NCBI GenBank assembly: GCA_037367405.1
Contig: JAZKJV010010529.1
Coordinates: 310,001 to 374,000 of the forward strand
Source of the DNA: Ottelia alismoides
Taxonomy: Eukaryota > Streptophyta > Magnoliopsida > Alismatales > Hydrocharitaceae
Direction of reading: 5' to 3'
Length of the DNA: 64,000 nt
Notes under the pieces: generated by a model
The model's input: the letters and a program-made list of their open reading frames with translations, nothing else
Databases searched by the model: none
Told to the model about the DNA's origin: nothing
Program-made: the position numbers and the translations under genes
In this document: positions 36,701 to 49,770 of the stretch, in pieces
How the letters are laid out: every line of letters starts with the position of its first letter
How positions within the stretch are numbered: the stretch's first letter is position 1

Positions 36701-39390
36701 CACATATCCCCATCCCTATTAGAACTCTATGCATGCCTTCTTTATCTATTTTTGTTGTCAACCCTTTGATCAATTGAATACACTACCTTATGCATCAACG
36801 AGCGACATGATCGACAACCACGCCCATACTTCAAATGATCCAAAGAATCAACCATGCCTACGCAATCTCGTGACCAACTTCACCTACCACTTTCACTTAT
36901 AAGTAAACCCCCATTTGTCATTTTTGCACTTGATCCCGCTTGAGCAGTTCTTATCCCCTCATATCGAGAATGCAGCATCCATCTTGTAACAAGAGGTATT
37001 TCAGCTGGTCTGCAATAAGGAATAATGACTCTAGGGTTTGAATCAACCATCACCAGTGAACCTCATCGTGTGGTTCAGCCTCCCATGGTCTTAGACCTGC
37101 TAGAGGCCCATTTCATGTTGTTTTAGATTAGAAATAGTTATAGGATCTAATTATTCATTTCAAATTTAGAACTTAGCATTTAATTCACATTAAAATAAAA
37201 AAATCCTCTCTGACCTGGAGCTTGACCTCCATGCCAAATTCACCTTTTTCCGACTTGTATTCCTCCCCGATGTCACTCACAATTCAATCCTTATCATCTC
37301 TTCATATTTCTCCTCACGTAAATAACCCATATCCTGCAGGGATCTGGCGAATCGAAGCTTCCTCTATCTCCATTCATAGATCTTCGCCACCTCTCCATTC
37401 TACCCAGCTAGTAGTTTCAATTGGCTGAGGAACTCCTCCTCGAGTCATGGAACATTTTTTTGTAGGTATGACATATTAAAGAGCAATTGTAGCCTTCATA
37501 TGGCAAGGAACAATAGCTCTAGGTCATACAAAGTGGAAGAGCCCCAGATCCCATTCGAGGGAACCTAGGACCCGTCAAGAAGCACATGCAAATGCAGAGT
37601 GACTACAGAAGGGAGTTGAGCCTATAGGAGTAGTGATTGCATGCTGGAGGCCGGAGCTATTGCATATTCAACTTCATAGAGAACATTGTTCTTGTTGTTC
37701 TTTCCTATCGCCCATATACTTTTTAGATCGTGCGAGGCACGTCATATATAATTGTCATCGTCCATTCATGAGGTGAAATGAAGTGCCCTACATACATTTA
37801 CCAGAAAATATGGAACAAGGATCACCATCGGATCATGCAGCTTGAAATGTGTAAATTATACAAGATCCCCTCTGCCTTTTTTCTAATTAATATATAGTCT
37901 TGTAAATGTTAAAGTAACGCTTAACTTTTGTGTAAAATTTACAATTGGCCTCCACAGGTTTTTGTATATTGCAAAATAGTCCATGCTAACTCAACTCACA
38001 CAACCTCACGTGAGTTGAGAAAATTTCAACCCCTTCGGGTTCCTCTATTTTTTAGTATATTATATTTATATTAACATGTTAAAACTTTAGGTATTTTTCA
38101 TGCCTCGTATTTTATTTTTATCAAATCTATGCCCCTACTAGCACTATATAATTAACTTTGTGTTTTTTTTAAAATATCTCCTATGATCTAAAAATTATGA
38201 AAATCATATGAATGTGCTCAAAATTATATATGTTCATGTTGCATTTTTTATTTTAGCGGATTCTTGTATTTTCCTCTTATTAAAAATCATTTAGCTGTTA
38301 TTTATTCCCTGTCTAATTTTTAAAATATAAAAAACTATAAAACCACTTTTAAAAGTAATAAAGAAATTATATATTATGTAATACTATATGATATATCTAT
38401 AAACCAAAAATCACAATAAAATACAAACAAAAAACCATAAAATTTGAAAAACCCTTCTAAACCTGACAAAATGGCAAAATTTATATAAAACAAAAAATTA
38501 GTTTTCTGTTCTATATTTTTATATATAGATATTACTATATATTAAAGATCGTTTAGGTAATTTTGGGTTGATTATCATTTTTTAAGATCTTCGAACATCC
38601 TACCTATTTATTACTCTCTGTTCTGGAGTATGTCATATTTTAAATATGCATAAAAATCACCAATAAATTCACAAAAAAATAGAAGAAAATTTAAAAAAAT
38701 ACAAAATATTTTATTTTATTTTACAGTTTTTTAGTATTTATAGCTATATCTATAAATATACAACCCTATATACATTATATATCCACATATAGGATTTTTT
38801 CCAGAGAGCCATGTGCCCATTAGAGACGATATGAGCCCATCATCTCGGCCATTGGATTTGCAGTTTTAATCCCCTGATTTTAGGAACCCATAACAATAAT
38901 GGTTGAAAAAGTAAAAAAGAATTTTAAGATTTCCAAAAATAGTATGCGTTTATGATAACATTTTGATTGTTTAGTTGGGTGATTGATATGGACATTTGCA
39001 ACGCATGACTATCGATCTCGTGAGACGATCCGAGCATCTTGTAGTTGCAGACAATTTTCGCTCGCCAAAGGTATTATATTTCAATTGTTCATTTTATATT
39101 TTTCATTGATCCTACGTTTTAATTGTTGTTTTTTTTTGCTAATATTTTTCATTAGGTTTAGTTCATGGATAATTTGTGAATGGAGTGTGATCGGCATATT
39201 TTTGAAGCAATCATGAATATTGCATATTTTTTATCGTAAGAAATATTTATTTGAGAAGTATCATTGAAATATGAGAAAGTGGTATTCATAATATCGTTTT
39301 TATTCATTTTGATACACGATTTGTAGTCTTAATTGATTTTTTATCGAAGGTATTTTGATTTAATATAATAAAAAAGTTACAGTAAATATA

Positions 39391-39642
39391 ATTCATTACA
39401 AGTTACGTGTCATATAACAAACTTTACTAACAATTCATTACAAGTTACTTGTCATCGAATGATTCTTACTGAAGCGTGTATATTGCTGAGTTACTTTTCT
39501 TTTTACAATTATTACTATTCATTACAAGTTACTTGTCATATAACAAATGTTACTAACAATTCATTACAAGTTACTTGTCATTGAATGATTCTTACTGAAG
39601 CGAGTATATTGCTGAGTTACTTTTCTTTTTTCAATTCTTACT
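39391..39642. repeat. 126-bp tandem repeat, two copies
   Basis: Units start at 39,391 and 39,517 and differ at only a few sites. Each contains ATTCATTACAAGTTAC twice, so there is a smaller internal duplication as well. A decayed third partial copy follows. Confidence 0.85.
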
Positions 39643-39904
39643 ATTCACGATATATAATAGTACTGAAGCAAGTATCTTCCTGAAATGTTACTGAAAATTT
39701 GTAAGTAATGTGTATTCTTTTCCAATTTATTGATATTTTATTATTTTTAAATAGTCATTTAACATATTGTTTCTTGTAGAACAATGCAACAATTTGGTGT
39801 CTTGAAGAAGTTGTTGTTATGCCGACGAGTGAGAGCAAAACAAAATCATCTATATGGACTATACGACAACAATTGAAATTTGGATGTTCATCATATAACA
39901 ATAA

Positions 39905-40500
39905 TTAAGTAATTTATGTGTGGCTTTCAGTAACACTTGACGTATTACAAGTAATTAAATAGGCTACATAAGTAAAGAAGGTGTGATTCGATAGTAATTC
40001 AAAACAAAGAATAAAACAAGTAAGATATATAGAAGCATAAGTAACATGTAATAAATTGTAGGTAAAAGAATATAATGTAATAAGTAAGTTGGAATAAGTA
40101 TAAAAAACCATGTGACCAATAACTTATGTATTGCTATCAGTAACACTCGATGCATTATAGTAATTAAAAAGGTTATATAAGTAAATAAGAGGTGCTTCAG
40201 TAAGAATCAAAGTATTAAGTAACTATAACATTAGTAACAGTCAAAATGACTTCAGTAAAATGGATATTTGTAATCAGTACTTGTTGTATGGACACTAGTA
40301 ATTTACATACTTAATTACTGATCTCACAACAATAATTACTTGAGAACTAAATATGTATTACTTGAGTAACATGAATGAATTACTGATCTCTGTACAAAAT
40401 AATATTACAAATGTAAATTACTATCAATTGTTTCAGTATTACTGATCTCGCAGCATATAATTACTTGAGTACATTATGTACATTACTGATCAAATGTACA
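39905..40500. repeat. interspersed TTACTGATCT / CAGTAACAC / TTACTTGAG words
   Basis: ATTACTGATC occurs at least four times, ATTACTTGAG at least three, and CAGTAACACT twice, all near the right end of the TIR element. Such clusters are typical of transposase-binding subterminal regions. The minus-strand frames here come from the repeats. Confidence 0.55.
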
Positions 40501-41337
40501 ATTATTATTTCTTCGGTATGAAATTAATGATTTGAATGTATTTTTCCAAAACTGTCTTCTTTTTTTATTACTCGATATAATTGAAAATATAAAAGTCTCA
40601 AATGTATTAAATCCCTCTAAAACCATGCTCCTTCGAAATAGGCAACCATTCAAATGGAAATACACGTGGCGAGCCCACGTTTGGTGTTTACCTTAACTCA
40701 AATGGGCACAGGGCTCACTGGATAAGCCATATATATATATATACACACACATTTATACATATTAATATTAATAATATTATTATAAATACGCATAAAGAAA
40801 TTATAAACCCTTAAAAATTAAAAAGGACCATTCCTGTTTGTATTTCCTTCTTCTTATTATTATATGTACTTAATACATATATTATTTACTTATATTGTAC
40901 CCATTATTATGTATAGTTATCTATATAGTCATTATATAATCTAAATACAAAAAGAAATTAAAAATTAAAAAAATATAAAAAGACAAAAAACTATATAAAG
41001 TTAAAAATAAAAATAAACATAAAAAATTTATAAAAATAAATATAATTAAAAACCCACAAAAACCCAAAAAGTACAAAAATATTTGATGTTCATTTTTAGA
41101 CAATAAATAGCCTACACTCGTATGTTCCATGTGTTCAACAACTTACACATACTTGACCACTATACACTTATTTGTAGGGTTATGATAAATTTTAACTCCT
41201 CACATTTCTTTCATTTCTTTATCATCACTTGTGGTCTAATTGTTGACTTAATTGGTTGTTGTGAGCGGTCCCTTAGACGATTGTCATATTGCCTTGTGAT
41301 ATCGCATGATCGTCTCTCACAGAATGATTATTTCAGT

Positions 41338-43655
41338 TGTGTATCATAGCCATATTAATAATCATATAGTTGTTGATTAAAAAATTGAACATAGAGGTTG
41401 GCATTTGGATGATATCTAAAGAGTTAGATTGACGACTCATCAAGCAGTGTTAAATGTTTTTTAGGAAAGGATATCTTTCCTGAGAAGGAGATCGAACTCC
41501 CTCTCTAACGATTGATATCTGACCAACCTCTTCATGTAGGTCTGCTACATAGGAATAGAGATTTAGAGGTAATAGATAAGGTAGGTAAAAAAGTTGACTT
41601 AACGAGATCGAGAAAACAAGACATATGCCATACGTTATCACAATATAGGCATGTATCCTCTAATATGAGATAGATGTATTACTACATGTCTATGTATGTA
41701 CATTAGACAGACCATTAGGTTGATGACCTAATCAAGGTCTATAAACTGGTGAGCTGGTGTGCGTACGATAGCATGTGAGTGGTACTATCTCTCAAAGGGA
41801 TCATACATGTTCACTACTGAACCAAAAGACATGAGCTCACTCATGAGGTATTGGGATTGACCAAATTCTATGCATAGGCAACTTGCTTTGGAAGCATGAC
41901 AAGAATTTATACGTATGGTATATGCTTTTGGAAAGTATATGATCGATAACAAGTCCCAAAGACCGAATGAGAAACTTAAAGATAAACCCTAATGAGGACA
42001 GCCTAAATATGATCTAAAACATCGAATTTCTTCTAATTCTTCTGTTATGAAGGATGTACGGTATTAGGGCGTTGTGATCATAAATGATTGTATAACCATG
42101 ACACTTCCATTCTGAGGGAGTTTGGATTTAAGTGACGCCTAAAAGTAGATTAGTAATCTTATACTAGACAAAATGTTGGACATTGATCTAAATATGATTC
42201 GATTGCAGTAACAAAATTGGATTTATAGTTTGATTTAGTTAAACATATTTGAGAGTTTGCCTTGATATAGATATGAGATATGATCTCAGTATCCAAGTCG
42301 CTATACATGGAACATACAATCGCCATGTCCTTATCTCCAATTATTCGTAGAGGAAGCATATTATTCTTAAAAGAGGTCAAGAATAATTATGTTGTTGATA
42401 ATGTATCTGAGCAGTGAGAAATTGATGACTAAATGTGATTTAATTATCATGAATAATATGAATATGATTCACATTATTTGGACAAATGAGAATAGTAATC
42501 TAAGATAATTAAAAATGAGTTGATTATCAAAGATATGATCAATGTAGATATCAATATCCATCATAATCACGAATATTATAAATATGATTTATAATTTGTT
42601 GGAGAAATTTAATTGTAAATAGTTTACACATTAAATGTTGATCTGAATTGGATTTACATTGAATGTTCAGTGTGAATGCAATTTACATTTTATATTGGGT
42701 GGTTGAATTTGATTCATGATTACAAGTGACATGATTGAAATTATCACAAAATAATTTTGAATTATTTTGGTCAATAATTATGCAACAAAAGTTGTTGCAC
42801 ATATGGAATATTTGATGAGATATGAGATCTCACCAAATTGGAAGGAGATAGCGTCCCTACCATATATGGTGTGGATGACCACCAAGAGAATCTCTCCATG
42901 GTGGTTGTCTACTCTATGTATGAAAGAAGGCTACACTCTTGAATTTAAAATTATTGAACATTTTTCACTAAATTTAATTTCTTTTAAATCAATTAATTGT
43001 TGTTTTAACTTTTTTGTATCAAAATCATGGACATTTATTTGAATTAGGAATGCATCTCCACCTTCTAATTTGTTATAAAAGAAAGGCTAGACCTACCTTT
43101 TATCTTATAACTTCAAGATCAACAAATCTCTCTCTCTATTTTAATACACATCCAAATGTCTCTCTCTCTCTCTCTCAATATTGTGGTCATCCATTTTATT
43201 TCATGTGAGATCCTGAATGTCATCGCAACGCCATAATGCTGCCAGATCAACTGCTCATAGATCTCTGCCTTCTTTGGTGCATCTTTCTTATGAGGAAGGC
43301 TACTGATTTCATGAGACGATATCAGAAGACTCCACGCTCGGATCATGAAGTCGTATTATGGGATCTTTGCGTCTTATCCATGCGTCCGTGATTGCATCCT
43401 TCATTGGATCGGACTTGAGATAGGATGTTTCTTCATAAAGAGCCATGTGATCGCAATCACGCTTCAAGAGGTAATCCTTTGACTCATATGTGACCTTGAT
43501 GAATCAATTTGAGAAGTGTTCTCATATCATGTGGTTTCATCTAATTATAATTTTAAAATTCTGTTATCCACTACAACTAGTATGACTAGTTGACCTGGAT
43601 CATATCTGATGTGAGCTTACGTGATGCGCTAAGGCCTAAACACTAGCCTTCTTCA
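41338..43655 (+). repeat. copia-type LTR, second copy, start truncated
   Basis: Aligns with the minus strand of 13,331-11,010. It lacks the first ~150 bp (TGTTAGCC...) and begins almost exactly at the end of Athila-1. The TATA box is at 43,074-43,080 and the (CT)n leader at 43,153-43,176. The end is near CTAGCC...TTCA at 43,655. Read on the plus strand it would be the 5' LTR, with the start of the 3' LTR at 45,932, but the pol relic between them lies on the minus strand. Confidence 0.65.
43074..43080 (+). promoter_or_regulatory. TATA box of the second copia LTR
   Basis: TATAAAA followed within 75 bp by a CT-rich leader; conserved in the copy at 11,584-11,590. Confidence 0.45.
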
Positions 43656-43809
43656 TCCGAATTGAGATTTGGGATGTGGTTTAGTATGGTCTATCTTTAG
43701 TGTTCACATAATCTATAGCTTCGTTTGAACTTTCTTATGCATCGCATTCATCCCTGCCTTCATTTTCGTTTATGTTGGGATTACTTCTTTTACGTATTTT
43801 TATTATCAC

Positions 43810-45215
43810 TTGTGTCTCATCAACAAAAGAAACATCAGGTTCTTTTTCCTCCCTATCACATCCAAACTCCCCCTAAGGAAAATGTCACGAATAATAGGAT
43901 TCATTCTCAAAAAATTTGACATATTTGCTTACATAAAAAGGATGCAAGATGAGATCATAACATTTATATCCCTTCTAATTATTAGAATAACCCAGGAAAA
44001 TACATGTGATAGCATGTGGATATAATTTCCTTAATATTTGGGCCCAAGTTATGAAGGAAACAAACTCAATTAAATATGCATGTCTCAAGGGTAAACAAAT
44101 TCTTATTTGGATGAAAAATAAAGTAGGGAGACATTTTCCCAAGCAATACTGAGGGAATCCTATGTATAAGGTAAGTCATAGTTAAGACAACCTCTCCCCA
44201 AAGAGTCTTGAGTACATTCCTTTGGTATAGGAGAGTTCTACTCCATCCTCAAGTATCGATTCTTTCTATCTGCTACCTCATTCTATTGGGGTGTGTAACT
44301 GCACTAGGTATCATGAATGATACCTTTCCCATCAAGAACACATCATAAAGAGATTTCAAAATATTTTCTAGCATTGTCAGTCCTCATAGTTTTAACTCTA
44401 GAGTCATACCTCAATCATAGAAACAAATGTTTTAACCACATTAGGAACTTCACTCTTACCCTTTAACAACTACATAAAAGTATTCCTTAAGAATTCATTA
44501 ATGAATGTTATAAAGTAACCATGATCACTCAGGCTTTTCATATTTGAATGCGCCAAAACATCTAAGTGAACAATTTTATACAAACTAGTACTTGTTTTAG
44601 TTGAAGAAGCAAAATTAGTTTTGGTTTGGTTTTATAGCTAACACACTTCACAGCTATGAAACATACTACCAACTTTATTACATAAGACGGTAAATAAGTG
44701 ATGACGGATAGAAAATTAAGAGTCGTCAAGTCTGTCATACCATTATCGCAGAATTTGAGAGTCATCAGCAAAATTCTAACTTTTTCAGCAATACATGCAG
44801 AAATAATTTGTGCATGAAGGTGATAAAGTTCTGTAACAAAACCTATCCTAAGCCGCTTCCCTTTCACTAAGTTATGTATAATATACAAATGAGCATAAAA
44901 AATCATGTGATGATTATTGTCTTTAGTAATAAAATGAATATATATAAAATTAATAAGGAAATCACATACATGTAAAGCATCTTTCAAGAAAAAAATTCCA
45001 TAATAGATATGCATCTTTTTCTTGCCAAAGTAACAGAGGTTCCATCTACGATATTTATACAATCCCCTCTAGCCAACGGTTTGTAATCACGAAACATTTT
45101 CGCAGTCCTGATCATATGATTAGATACACAACTATTAATAATTCACTCATCATGAATTAAATTGTTACCTTCATTTTTCTGAGCAGCATGGTGATAACCT
45201 TTGGAGCTTCTAGAT
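43810..45215 (-). pseudogene. Ty1/copia protease-integrase relic
   Basis: On the minus strand, from right to left, the order is as follows. The protease motif expected as DSGASNHMT reads NSCVSNHMI near 45,140, so the catalytic aspartate is lost. The gag-pre-integrase part lies in 44,562-45,062, with FLKDALHVCDFLINF and ITKDNN. An integrase core follows, with KSLSDHGYFITFINEFLR near 44,530, KSEVPNVVKTF, a decayed THPNRMR segment near 44,290 where the catalytic glutamate is gone, then KTLWGEVVLTMTYLIHRIPS near 44,200. The C-terminal end reads MYFPGLF, then FFENES near 43,910. Many stops. RT and RNase H are missing, complementary to the relic at 13,594-15,088. Confidence 0.85.
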
Positions 45216-45931
45216 CATTTGATAATTGATCATATCAAACCTCTAGGTGCTCCAATACTCATATTCTTTGAGTGTTATTTAAACCCGCATAGATCAACTC
45301 ATGATATAGGTAATTAAAGCTCCACTCCAAATGGTGCTTTGCAGTGGATCTCAATGTGGTGTGCCTCTTTGAGAACCTGCACTAAACAAATGGCTCGAAG
45401 ATGAAGCTTCATCATAAAATTAAACATGAGATGGTGAATGAAAAGGCTAATAGAGGTGGTCGACCAACCTTAAAATTCCGGACACCATATATGGTCAAAG
45501 GGGTTTAGATGTGTGAAATAGAAAAATAATGGGGTGTAATCATAGGTTTAATGAACTAGTGACCGAAATTTTTGTGTTGGTTTAAAAGAGAAAATGTGAA
45601 GAAGAGAAGGATTGAGAGGAGAATATAGAGACTGAGAAGAGAAGAAAGATGGAGAATATAAGATAAGAAGAAATTTATGTATTGGTTAGATTGAGAGGAG
45701 AATGGACTTTGTTGAGGGGATGTAGTCATCAACATTATGGCCTCGACACTTGAACGTGTGTCCGTCACCTACTCTGAGCGAGGGTTAAGCTACACCTCCC
45801 ATAAGGCTTCATTAGGGGGTAAAGGAGGAGGTGGAGCTTCTTATAAAGGCATGAATGGAGGATTCAAATTTTAGGTGAAAATTTCAGCAAGAAGATTTGT
45901 TCCTTCAAATTTGGAGCTTAATTGGGTAAAT
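45216..45931. other. decayed copia internal DNA
   Basis: Probably gag-derived on the minus strand, by position before the protease, but no motif can be read. Just before the LTR start, ATTGGGTAAAT (45,921-45,931) resembles the GTGGGAGAT polypurine tract of copia elements. Confidence 0.3.
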
Positions 45932-46146
45932 TGTCAGTCATATGAGCCCGAGGCAAACCATTCATACAATAATCTTCTCTTATTATTGCTTCATAGAGGT
46001 TGGTGATTGGATGATATCTAAAGAGTTAGATTGGGGACTCATCAAGCACCATCAAATTATTGTTAAGAGAATATCTCCAGCATGAGGAGGAGATGGCAAT
46101 TTTTATCAAAAGATTGATATCTCATCGAACTCTTGATGCAAGTCCT
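45932..46146 (+). repeat. start of a third copia LTR, cut by Athila-2
   Basis: TGTCAGTCATATGAGCCCG matches the LTR start TGTTAGCCATGTGAGCCCA at 13,479 (minus strand). TTGGATGATATCTAAAGAG near 46,008 then matches 41,405 and the minus strand at 13,266. It stops at 46,146, where Athila-2 begins with TGATGA. The rest of this LTR would lie beyond Athila-2, outside the window. Confidence 0.7.
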
Positions 46147-47547
46147 TGATGAATTATTATTCATGCAATTTATTCATTCATTTTAGGCATTAATACCTAG
46201 ATACATACATGTAAATATCTATAACACTCTTGAGTTAACATATGTATATAAATATATATAGTATACATAAATAATTGTATTCAAACAATAAAATGAAAGA
46301 ATAACTAAATGAAAAGAAAAAATAAAGAAAGTGTCATAGACACTGACCCTGACCTTGAGACCAAGTCAAAACTTGATGGTTGACATAAAATAAAGTAGGA
46401 GAGATATGGAAGAAAAATCACATAAAAATAAGAATAAAACTCCTAATTCTTTTGTCAATATATTGATTTTGGGACCTATTTTTTGTATTCATATACAACA
46501 AATAATAATACCATCAACATGAAAATTGTACATAAAGACATAAATAAAAATACAAATATTGTTTCATTTAAAAATAATGCACAGTGTACTTGGGAAACAC
46601 AACATAAAAAACCGTAAAGAAAACTTCTCAGACCTATATCTTATCCATACAAAGTCAAAATTTACCAAACTCACTTATTCATAAAATTAAATTATCTATT
46701 TATTGAAGGTGGTTTCATTTACATTGGAGTTAAGATGCAGAAGTGGGCTTTTGGGCCCTGGTTGTGCAATATACCTATATATTATATTATATTTATTTAT
46801 TCTTTATGTTTAGAATATTATTTTATTTTATAAAATTTTTATATATCACTTAAAATCATGTACATAATAAAACTATAATTAAGAATTGAAAATACACTAA
46901 AATAAATAATGTATTTTACTATATAGGTAAATATACCTATCAAGTACCATTAATATATGTATTTATATTTATTTAAGTATATAAGTAACCTTAGAAAATA
47001 AAAGGAAAATATGCCCATGTCTTTAAATATAGTGTAAATATTTAAATTATGTATCTAAATTAATAAAATATAAATCACAATATAAAAATAAAATAGGGTA
47101 TATATGGGTATTTATGCCTAAAATTCTCATCTTAATATCAAAACCTCACAATCAATGTAATAAAAATAAATATATAAACCAAAAATATATTTATTAAATA
47201 TGTAACTTATTTCATGTTTTATACTTAGTTAAATAAAATCATTTTCTATATTATTTTATTTTCTTACATGTGTTGTCATGTAGAGCTTATGTGGCATCGG
47301 CGTGTACTAATCACGCGCTTCGTAGTGTTGACCCCAGATCAGCACCCCCTCCCACTTCTGCTCTTTTAAGTGTTTGTCCATCGTGCCAACTTCACCATTT
47401 TCTCACGTGTTCTCCATTGCTCCATTCAGACCGATATCATCCTGAAATTTGGAGATTATATCTTGTTTGATCTCGCGAATCATCTTGCTGTGATTTTTGT
47501 CAAGCGATCATGCCAGAAACCCTAGGTTTTTCCACTTGTTCAACCCT

Positions 47548-47555
47548 TATAAATA
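47548..47555 (+). promoter_or_regulatory. TATA box of Athila-2
   Basis: TATAAATA followed by a C-rich leader and, about 180 nt on, CCCAG|GTCTTC, which could act as a weak splice donor. Confidence 0.45.
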
Positions 47556-49690
47556 AGACCTCATCTCCACCTTGCTTCATTGATCAATCACTCAACTCTC
47601 TAACCCCTTGACCCTCTATGAGCTTTTCCTTGGTGACAAGAATGTCGTACTTTGTCTCTTGAGCGAGGATAAAGGAGGAGGAGCATACACCCTTTGTCGG
47701 AATCATCTCCGATGAAGCCTTGCTCCCAGGTCTTCTCTCTTGTGAGTTGCCTTTTTTGTACTTTTTTTACTCCCCGTAACAATAGTCTAAATTTCTTTCC
47801 TAATTGTTTGATTTCTCTTGGATCTATCCAAATCCCAAAAAGAGTACCTCGTCATAGCTTCCAGCTCTGTCCCTTATCCCTGATCATACACAACCCCTCC
47901 ACCTTTTACTCCACCACCATCAGTTTCTTGGTCACTTCTTCATATCCTAGACCTCATCCTTCACCCCAATATCGCAAAAATTAGGTTTCGACTTCGATCT
48001 TACCAACATCGGGTTCTGTCGGGTCTCACTCTACAACTTCGCCTGAGACCCACTACTTTATCTCATCCACTAAACCTCTCGACCTATTTTTAGGCCTCGA
48101 AGATCCACTGCCAGGCCCTTATGCTAACCATGCAGGACGCTTCTCGAAAGGACCCCATCTAAGGGGTCCCCGTGTTAAACAAAGGAAGCTCTATGTCTTG
48201 TTCCATCTTCGATGTCTAGACCCATTCAGTGGGTCCCAGACCTTCTTCATACCATCAATCGCTTTGACGTAATCCCAAGAAGGTTTCCATCCCATCAGCA
48301 TAATAGGAGGAGGCCAGAGCAGCTCAGGAGCTCCGAGCCAAGATCACTGACCAAGTGTTCTTCATCAGTTCATCCACCATCCTTGTATGCTGTCCGATGA
48401 AGAACCCCCATCTAGACTCGACAACATTCGTCTGATGAAGCTCACTATCCACTACATGTACATCCTGAAATCTAATTTGATATGACGATCGACGAAGTGG
48501 TACCGATCGTTAGATGTGCACCACGTGTCTAAGCGAACGGATCCCAATTATTCAGAAACATAAAAAGTGAGGGTATTTTGCACTATTTCCCTCCTACATT
48601 TTAGCATTTACTTTGTGGTCCTGCAAATATTTGTTGTAGTTTAAAAATGGTAGGATATTTTGCATCTGGAACCCTAAGGTTTATGCAATTTGCAGTTGAT
48701 TCCAAGCCACATCACCTCGTGTACGGTCCCACGTGAGGGGGTTTTGTGGGTATTTTGCAATTTTTATATTGTGGATTTGTTGGACTTGTTTGGAAACATT
48801 GAAAATAATTTTGGAAATATAAAATTGTCCCCGCCAGATTAAATTGAAATAATATTTTATTGAGATATTTCCTTTGAAACCCCTAAACTTTTTTTATTTG
48901 CAAAAAAGCCCATACCAAGCATTTATAGACTGTAAATTTAATTTAAAAATTCATGGAAAGTTCCCTGAACTTTGCTTATTTGTTAAAATTACATTCCTTC
49001 GATTTCTAGAATTGTGTAATAGTCCTTTTGCTTTGTAATTAATTGTGTGTTTTGTTTTTTATTGTATTAATTAGCTAATCAACTCTAAAATTCTAAGAAT
49101 ATTATTATAATAGCGTATATTATATTGTATTATATATATTTCTATTAATGTATTTATTATTATTTTCCTAATAAAAAATTGCAAAACTTGTAATATTTTA
49201 TATTCGGACTTATGAAGATCGTAAAAGTTAAAATATAGTCCCAAAAAATACAAAAAAAAGAGTAGGTGTATTTTTATGTTTTTATCACATATTCAAAACT
49301 CATATAAAATTAAAAATAATAAAAACCTTGAAGATTATAAAATGCATATAACCTAAAAAATCATTGAAAACTATAAAAAAATAAAAATATGTTTTAAAAC
49401 ATCAAATTGTTTTTGTTTTATTTTCTATATAGGAAAATTTCTTTGGGTCCCTTTCCGAAGTAATAGATATTTATTATGCCCTTTTCAATTCATGTAGTAT
49501 ATATTTCTTTTATTTTATGTATTTTAAACTTTAAAAATCTGTGAAATATTTAAATACACTAAAAAATACCCTAAATAAAGGAAAATTTAAAAATCCAATA
49601 ACATTTTATTTGGTGCATTTTGACTTTATTTGATATATTTGAAAAATCCAAAAGGCTCTTTTATCTCTCTATATATCTCCCACTTTTATA

Positions 49691-49770
49691 TATATATATA
49701 TATTACTTTATCTATATTATTATATATTATTATATATTTATTAATATTATGATTTTTTATTATTATATAT
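49691..49770 (+). repeat. (TA)n-rich tract
   Basis: TATATATATATATAT and TTATATATTATT low-complexity DNA near the LTR end. Confidence 0.7.

Larger units (their letters stand above)
38792..40728. mobile_element. non-autonomous DNA transposon with terminal inverted repeats, ~1.94 kb
   Basis: The left end GGATTTTTTCCAGAGAGCC, continuing with ATGTGCCCATT, pairs with the right end read in reverse, GGCTTATCCAGTGAGCC then CTGTGCCCATT. That gives roughly 30-bp inverted repeats with a few changes. LTR-d is continuous on both sides (compare 20,590-20,650), so this is an insertion. The flanks are CATATA-like on both sides, too simple to fix the length of the target duplication. The interior is AT-rich with a 126-bp tandem repeat and many TTACTGATCT and TTACTTGAG words. 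The TIRs and long interior suggest a Mutator-like element. No full transposase is present. A short stretch at about 39,030 reads ASCSCRQFSLAKGI, faintly like the SWIM zinc finger of MULE/FAR1 proteins. Confidence 0.65.
32110..41335 (+). repeat. 3' LTR of Athila-1 (LTR-d) with two nested inserts
   Basis: Starts TGAGAGTCTC...TTTCATCACC, aligned with the TGATGAAT...TTTCATC start of other LTRs, and ends ATTTCA at 41,335 like the 5' LTR. The LTR sequence is in three pieces: 32,110-32,387, 35,744-38,791 and 40,728-41,335, about 3.9 kb in all. The gaps are a solo LTR-a and a TIR element. The AAGTAGGGGGAGATA block at 32,372 belongs to the LTR, about 260 bp from its start, as in the other copies, and is not the polypurine tract. 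The TATA box is at 36,898-36,905. Confidence 0.72.

Noticed and set aside
44562..45062. 166-residue minus-strand frame as a novel membrane-like gene
   Set aside because: It contains FLKDALHV and ITKDNN in the order of copia gag-pre-integrase, and the neighbouring frames continue as protease and integrase.
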